From the NCBI GenBank assembly GCA_950295325.1, contig OX485808.1:7692501-7756500 (forward strand): a stretch of DNA of 64,000 bases, given 5' to 3'. A program made the translations under genes and the position numbers. Source of the DNA: Polytrichum commune (taxonomy: Eukaryota > Streptophyta > Polytrichopsida > Polytrichales > Polytrichaceae). Under the pieces are notes generated by a model that was not told the origin of the DNA, made no database searches, and saw only the letters and a list, made by a program, of their open reading frames with translations. Shown here one piece after another: positions 59,140 through 64,000 of this stretch. Within the stretch, counting starts at the first letter, position 1. Every line of letters starts with the position of its first letter.

Positions 59140-61450
59140 CTACACATGTGTATATAAAGCATTTACATTGGTTATAAGTTCTTGTTGACTAATGGCTTCA
59201 AGCCTTTCATCTAGAATAATCAACAAATACAATAACCCTGATGGAACACTCCCATCAAGTAACAAAGGCAAGTTGATCAGGTGTAGGTCTTTTTGAAAGA
59301 TGTCTTTAATAAATTTTTCTTTTTCATCCTTGTTATACTCCTTCGCTTTTCCTTTGGGTATGTTGTCCGCAGGGCCACAACACCTGATTAAAATCTCATA
59401 GGCTCGCTCTTTCTCTCTGTCACTAGGTTTTTTCCTACTCAGCCATACTTTGAAATCAAACCTCTCGTGTTCAGTGTTGGAGTGCAACATCTTACTGAAA
59501 GTGCACAGCACCTTGAGTATGCAAATATTGAAAATTCTGATGATCACGCAGGGTATATAGCATAGCAAATTAAGCCCAAGTTGTAGGTTGCACACTGTGT
59601 GCCCTATCAATTTGTCAGGAAATTTCTCAAAATCTGCATTGGATTCGGATTCCACATACAAAGAATTCCGTCCCAACATGTAGGCAACAGTCGCCTTGGT
59701 AAAATCATCTGGTGAAGGCCCTTTGTCGAACAAAAAGATTCTCCTGAAGGCTTTCCAAAATCCTTGCTCTTTAAGACCTGAAAAAAAAAACAGCAGCCAA
59801 AGAAATGCAACAACTGTTCTATTACTTACAAATTACATGAATGAGAAGGCAACATCTGGCATGGCATGATAAAGACTCTTATAGATGGATTATTGTTCTT
59901 ATTTAACAATTTATGAATGCAATGAGTCCAATAATAGACAATAATCGAACTAATCTGAACTAAAAACTTGAATATGGTGGGAACTTCAAGTTTCATCAAG
60001 AACTATATAAGCAACCACGCAACTGTAATATTGCTAAACTAAGTGAAAAACTGAGGGAAAAAAGAGCATGCTACTCAAATTTTCAAAATGGTCAAAATCA
60101 ACAAACTTGGACTAGACCCACATTTTTTGATGTGCCCAACCAACTTACATCTCCTTACTTAACATGTTGTTTTTGTTAACATATGTCATTGAGTTATTCT
60201 AAATTTGTACATATATGTCACATAACCCACCATTTAAGGTAGGATACATAGCTTGCAAAGAAAAAACATTTATTAGGTCATTCCACGACCCTCCATAATC
60301 TAATAAACCACCATAATGCCATTGGTTGGCTACTTGTGCTCATCTGCATGGGAACACCTCCCAACCCACCCACTATTATGAAGAATCTGGTGGGCGACGG
60401 CCTACATGCAAAGTCCGGCGCAGTAAGTCGCAACCCACGACACTTACCTCCGGTGGTCATGAAATCGAAGCTGGCGAAGCGCAGCAGGTGGATCTCCGTC
60501 GACATCATCGCCAGCGTCAACAAGACGGGGGGCACATACAGCATGATCTGGAACAAGATGAAGTCGTCAGTGCAAGTATGTTTCAGGTACTGTCGGCACT
60601 GCACTACAATGATCCACGCCAAGATGAGCATGATAAGGCCGACGCTCCGGCCGATGCCCGTGTGCCAAGTTGGGTGGCCTTGCCCCGCGGCCAGAAACCA
60701 CAACTTACTCATGTGATGTTTCTCTGTTGTGGTTCCTCGAGCTGTCTGTTTCTTCCACGCTGCGATCCAGTGCGCTCTGTAGCTGATGGTTCTGTATACG
60801 GCCGAATGGAGTGTCCATACCAATGCCAACGACAACATCACCAAGGCTTCCCCACGGATCGCGTATGCCGGTTTGTCCGTATAAGGATTGGTGAATGGGG
60901 CGACGGCGAGGGTGTGGTATAAGGGGAATATCGTAAACGAGAGCAAGAACACGGCGGTCGCCTCTGTCCCGATTCCGATGGCGTACTGGAAGCCGGAGAA
61001 GAAGTAGCTCAAGATGGCGAAATCCATCGCGGTGACAATTGGGTACAAAATCGTGTCCACGTCTTGGCCGCTGAATATGACCAGGAAATAGGAAGTTAAC
61101 CCCGTTTTGAGAGCCAAGCTCCCCATCGTCGTGATCCTGAGCTTCAGCGACAGACCCGGCCAGATGCCGCCCAGGAGGTGAAGGAAAGCGAGAATTATAA
61201 CACTCATGAAGCATATCCAGATGTTGATGGCTCCCACTGCGGACGCTCCCTGGCATTGGAGTGCATCGAGCACGGCGTTCGATGTGTTACAATAAATCTT
61301 GCAACATCCTATGAACATCGTCTGGAAGGTGCTCTCGAAATTTTGAGAGACAAATAAGGTCAAGTTCATGCACTCGGTGTGATTAGGATAAGCATTGTGA
61401 ACGCTAGCGCAGAAACGGCCATGGCACGAAGATGGAGACGTCGAAGCCAT
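59140..61450 (-). CDS. Unrecognised multi-span membrane protein (2 exons)
   Basis: Exon 1 (61450-60448, donor GGAG|GTAAGTG) and exon 2 (59777-59140, acceptor TTTTTTTTTCAG) join in phase at Gly-Gly to give 546 residues. I start at the ATG at 61450 (MASTSPSSCHG). The N-terminal 80 residues are Cys-rich (HTECMNLTLF, IGCCKIYCNTSNAV). Six or seven hydrophobic spans follow (for example INIWICFMSVIILAFLHLL, AILSYFFSGFQYAIGIGTEA, LVMLSLALVWTLHSAVY, VGLIMLILAWIIVV, FQIMLYVPPVLLTLAMM). Exon 2 encodes a probably soluble, charged C-terminal domain (KPSDREKERAYEILIRCCG) with one further hydrophobic stretch. I recognise no family. It is probably a genuine host gene, since exons are open, phases match and the splice sites are strong. 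Confidence 0.6.
59778..60447 (-). other. Intron of the membrane-protein gene
   Basis: AT-rich, 670 bp, bounded by GTAAGTG at the 5' end and a T10 tract followed by CAG at the 3' end. Reading through the donor extends exon 1 by about 56 residues (to 60278), which would be a retained-intron product. Confidence 0.6.
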
Positions 61451-62650
61451 CGAATCTTGGTCGCCTTCTGCAGATTTGGGCAATTTTTCAGAAATGAATT
61501 ACACTGTGAAAACCCAAACATTAGAAACTTGACAAGAAGCGAAACCATGGCAATTATTTACAGGTGTGCACCCTTAGTAGATGGATCATATTTTAATGTG
61601 TTTGTATAGTCATTTCCCGTCTATCTTATCTAAACAATACACAGAAACGGTCGTGGCACCCATATTTCAGCCTGTCGTCTTGGCCTTCTGCATCGACAAA
61701 TTTTCAGGAATAAATTGTACTCTGGTGAAAAAATAAGACACTGGACAAGAAGCGAAACCATAGAATTTACAGACGCGCCTCACTAGATGTTTTTGTTTTG
61801 AATCTGATTTTATTATTATTTTAAGGTTATTCTCTTCCATGATCTTATTTAATCAATGTACAAATTTCTACAAACATGAGCAGCAAAGATTTATGGAAGA
61901 GCTTGGAGGTATTTAAACGGTATGTCCTCACGTATACCTCTGCACCTAGAAGAGCTAGAAATATATGATACTTACAACTAAAGCCTCATGTTGATACGAG
62001 CCCATACAAGTTCAACATCCAGAATTCAGATTATGGTGAGAGCAAGTACTCAAGTGGCGCTTTTGATTCGAGACGCTCGTAAAGGTGAAAACCTTACAAA
62101 GACACAGCTTTGCAGGCTTCTGAAACCATCCTACTATATAGACATCTGACTCGCGGCCTCAAATATGAATTGCATGTGGATCGAAGGGGCGTCATAATTC
62201 CTCCACCCACCACTTTGCCTGATGGCTCAAAGCAAGAGTTAATAGCAAGAAGTTCAACTGGAAGCTGAATCTGTCAACCTGACAAGTCACTTACCTGCTT
62301 GCCGACGAGACCACAAGAAGATATGCCACTCCGACGTTGAAACTTGAAATGACAAACCAAGTTAGATCGGGTTCGCAATGTCATTGCTAAGCGGAGGAAA
62401 CAATTCCCGATGCGAACCGATCCAACGGTCAGAATTGTGTGTGGAGTTGCCAGTGCGCAGAACAGGACCACACAACTTATATTAATGGTTTCATGTTGAC
62501 AAACTTAGTAGTGCTACCAAAAGATACTCACAGTCTCATAAGCAACTTAGTAGTCCGCCGAGTGCTCCACGAGTTGATGATAATAATAATAATGGTTGGT
62601 GGCCGAATAAGTTTTGTAAAAGCACAGTGTCCACTGGTGCTGACATTTTT
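61451..62650. other. Upstream region of the membrane-protein gene
   Basis: No gene seen. 61380-61560 and 61640-61760 share diverged text (AACGGCCATGGCAC / AACGGTCGTGGCAC, TTCTGCA, AAATTTTCAGGAAT, GACAAGAAGCGAAACCAT), indicating a partial tandem duplication of the 5' end of the gene and its upstream flank. Confidence 0.5.
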
Positions 62651-62820
62651 TTTTCCCCCAAAAATCAGTTAATTGAACTTTATAATGTAAGGTCGCATGC
62701 CTATTTGAGGGTATCTGTTGTTGGAGCTGTTAAGGGACCTCTACCATTTCTTCGTAACAACTCTCACTACATCCCACCTCCAGAAGTCCACTTACCAAAA
62801 CTTGAAGCTTCAAGAATCAA
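62651..62820 (+). CDS. Isolated exon-like stretch
   Basis: Between an acceptor-like CCCCCAAAAATCAG (ending near 62668) and a donor-like ATCAAG|GTTTGTC (62820) the plus strand reads LIELYNVRSHAYLRVSVVGA then VKGPLPFLRNNSHYIPPPEV and HLPKLEASRIK, with protein-like composition. No family recognised and no partner exon visible in the last 1.2 kb. It could be one exon of a gene leaving the window or a relic. Confidence 0.3.
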
Positions 62821-62885
62821 GGTTTGTCTCTTTTCAATTTTTAAAACAAATTGTTGGGAACTAACAAATCCCCATTGACATATAA

Positions 62886-63398
62886 GGGGCGGTTTACACT
62901 ATGGACCATGAAGTTGTCCCACGTAAGAGGCCTATTTTGCGTGGGACAACTTCATGGGACGACTTCCATGGTCCGAGTTACTAAAATATTAGTTTTCATG
63001 GTTCATGGGCCCTTCACTAGGTGTAAACCGAATGTGGACCATGAAGAATGACCATGCCAAAAAGTGGAGGTGCTGATTTTTTTAATACATGCCCAAAAAA
63101 AACCGGGAAAAAAAAATATTAAAAAAAAAATTCGGCCAATGGCTGATTTTCAGCCTTACGGCTCCCTTGATTTCCGTTGAGTCGAGCATTTTGCCTCGCC
63201 TCAACGGAAAACCCGTTGGACCATGGCACATTATCCAAATGGCAGATTTTAGTAGTTTTTGGGGACCTCAAAGTTAGTGGTCATTCTCCTTTTTTCAAGG
63301 TAGTGTAAAGCCAAATGGGACCAAGAGCACTTTACTCTCCAATCACAGATTTTAGAATTTCATGGTCATGGCTCTTGGTCCATAGTGTAAACCGCCCC
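62886..63398. mobile_element. PIF/Harbinger-like MITE, 513 bp, TAA target duplication
   Basis: A 23-bp perfect terminal inverted repeat starting GGGGCGGTTTACACTATGGA bounds the element. TAA flanks both ends (62883-62885 and 63399-63401), the 3-bp duplication typical of PIF/Harbinger. Internal hairpins include GAAGTTGTCCCACG / CGTGGGACAACTTC (62910-62953) and TTCCGTTGAG / CTCAACGGAA (near 63172-63210). No coding capacity. Confidence 0.88.
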
Positions 63399-63401
63399 TA
63401 A

Positions 63402-64000
63402 GTGCCGAAAGTCACCAGAATAATGTGAAATTCCCCCTTGGGTTAGAAAACATAAGGCCAACATGCTAATCTCTTCCAGGAGTTCGTCCACCTCTTGGAT
63501 GATAAGGTTTGTGAACTTGTCTTTGGAGAGGCCAATGTTGGCTTGGAGACTGTCTTAACTGTTTAGTGAGCCTCCCGTAAGCCTAATTTGATCATAGGTG
63601 TCATTTCTTGCTTGAGAACTATCTCCGAGGGTGTCTATAAGCCCCTGACTTAACATATGTACGAGAAATGACATTAATTGGTTTACTAGATTGATTATCC
63701 CATTTAGTGCATGTGGTACTAATTCCCGATACACACACTAATTTGTCAAATTTTAAAAGTAGTGAGGGCTGAAATGTTTATTAGTGATACTAAATTCATG
63801 AATACATGTCACACCCACTCACATGGTTTGTTAGAATCTACATCAAGCCTACCTCTTGGAGGTGGACTTGAAGCAAATTTCGGCAAATCATGAAACATTA
63901 TTTATGGTATGCTATATAGGAAAGATTCATCCATGACTATTTTTTGGGGGCCCTTAGGCCTTCACATTCTAGTGTGAAATGAACTCAAACGATCTTGGCC
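63402..64000. other. AT-rich flank to the window end
   Basis: No gene, RNA or repeat boundary could be supported here. Confidence 0.4.

Noticed and set aside
60326-60922. Plus-strand 198-residue frame opposite the membrane-protein gene
   Set aside because: Shadow of the minus-strand exon; no motif or splice support of its own.
61451-61483. Upstream start of the membrane protein at a TTG codon
   Set aside because: Nuclear plant genes start at ATG; the first in-frame ATG is at 61450.

Overview
The window looks like nuclear DNA from a land plant, most likely a seed-free plant such as a moss. Genes are sparse, with GT-AG introns of 0.1 to 2 kb in AT-rich DNA and GC-richer exons. Short TTTAGGG (plant telomere-type) arrays occur at about 40.97-41.02 and 56.2 kb, and the decayed transposases are of kinds I associate with mosses, ferns and lycophytes. 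The species assignment is inference. Only two ordinary host genes are visible: a three-exon gene for a probable plastid DUF3754 membrane protein (23.9-29.7 kb, +) and a two-exon gene for an unrecognised multi-span membrane protein (59.1-61.45 kb, -).

Region by region: 1-6 kb holds a decayed transposase cut by the window edge and a possible decayed methyltransferase-like gene. 6-23 kb is AT-rich repeat-derived DNA with no gene I can support. 23.9-29.7 kb is the DUF3754 gene, with tandem duplications in its 5' leader, in both introns and over its last exon. 31.1-54.9 kb is a nest of two related large elements. 55-59 kb holds fold-back elements and a decayed hAT transposase. 59-61.5 kb is the membrane-protein gene, and 62.9-63.4 kb is a PIF/Harbinger-like MITE.

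The main discovery is the nest. An 18.9-kb transposon (35290-54191) has 13-bp terminal inverted repeats and 8-bp target duplications (CCCTCCGC). It sits inside a codon of a decayed gene belonging to an older relative of its own family. Removing it and one target copy restores the reading frame of the older gene. The inner element carries a DUF7869-type transposase-like gene (36.2-39.3 kb, -). Transcribed away from it is a cargo of two genes. The first (47.2-51.6 kb) joins a ParB-like domain, a beta-class methyltransferase-like fold with altered catalytic motifs, and a coiled-coil/acidic tail. The second (51.97-53.6 kb) is an intact 473-residue FCP1/HAD-like protein with an Asn replacing the second Asp of the active-site motif. 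The older copy A keeps both genes in the same order (31.1-35.3 plus 54.2-54.9 kb, -), with the same intron positions where both can be read, but they are broken.

The inner element also carries about 20 near-perfect 20-46-bp palindromes (core TTACGGACGCGCGTCCGTAA) in the central spacer, in introns and in one coding exon. The older copy has at least five palindromes of a different sequence (TTTGGGTCGNNCGACCCAAA), two of them in the matching intron. A ParB-like/methyltransferase-like protein kept with family-specific palindromes suggests a self-recognition or replication/segregation system for a large plant transposon. That functional reading is hypothesis; the structure is read directly from the sequence.
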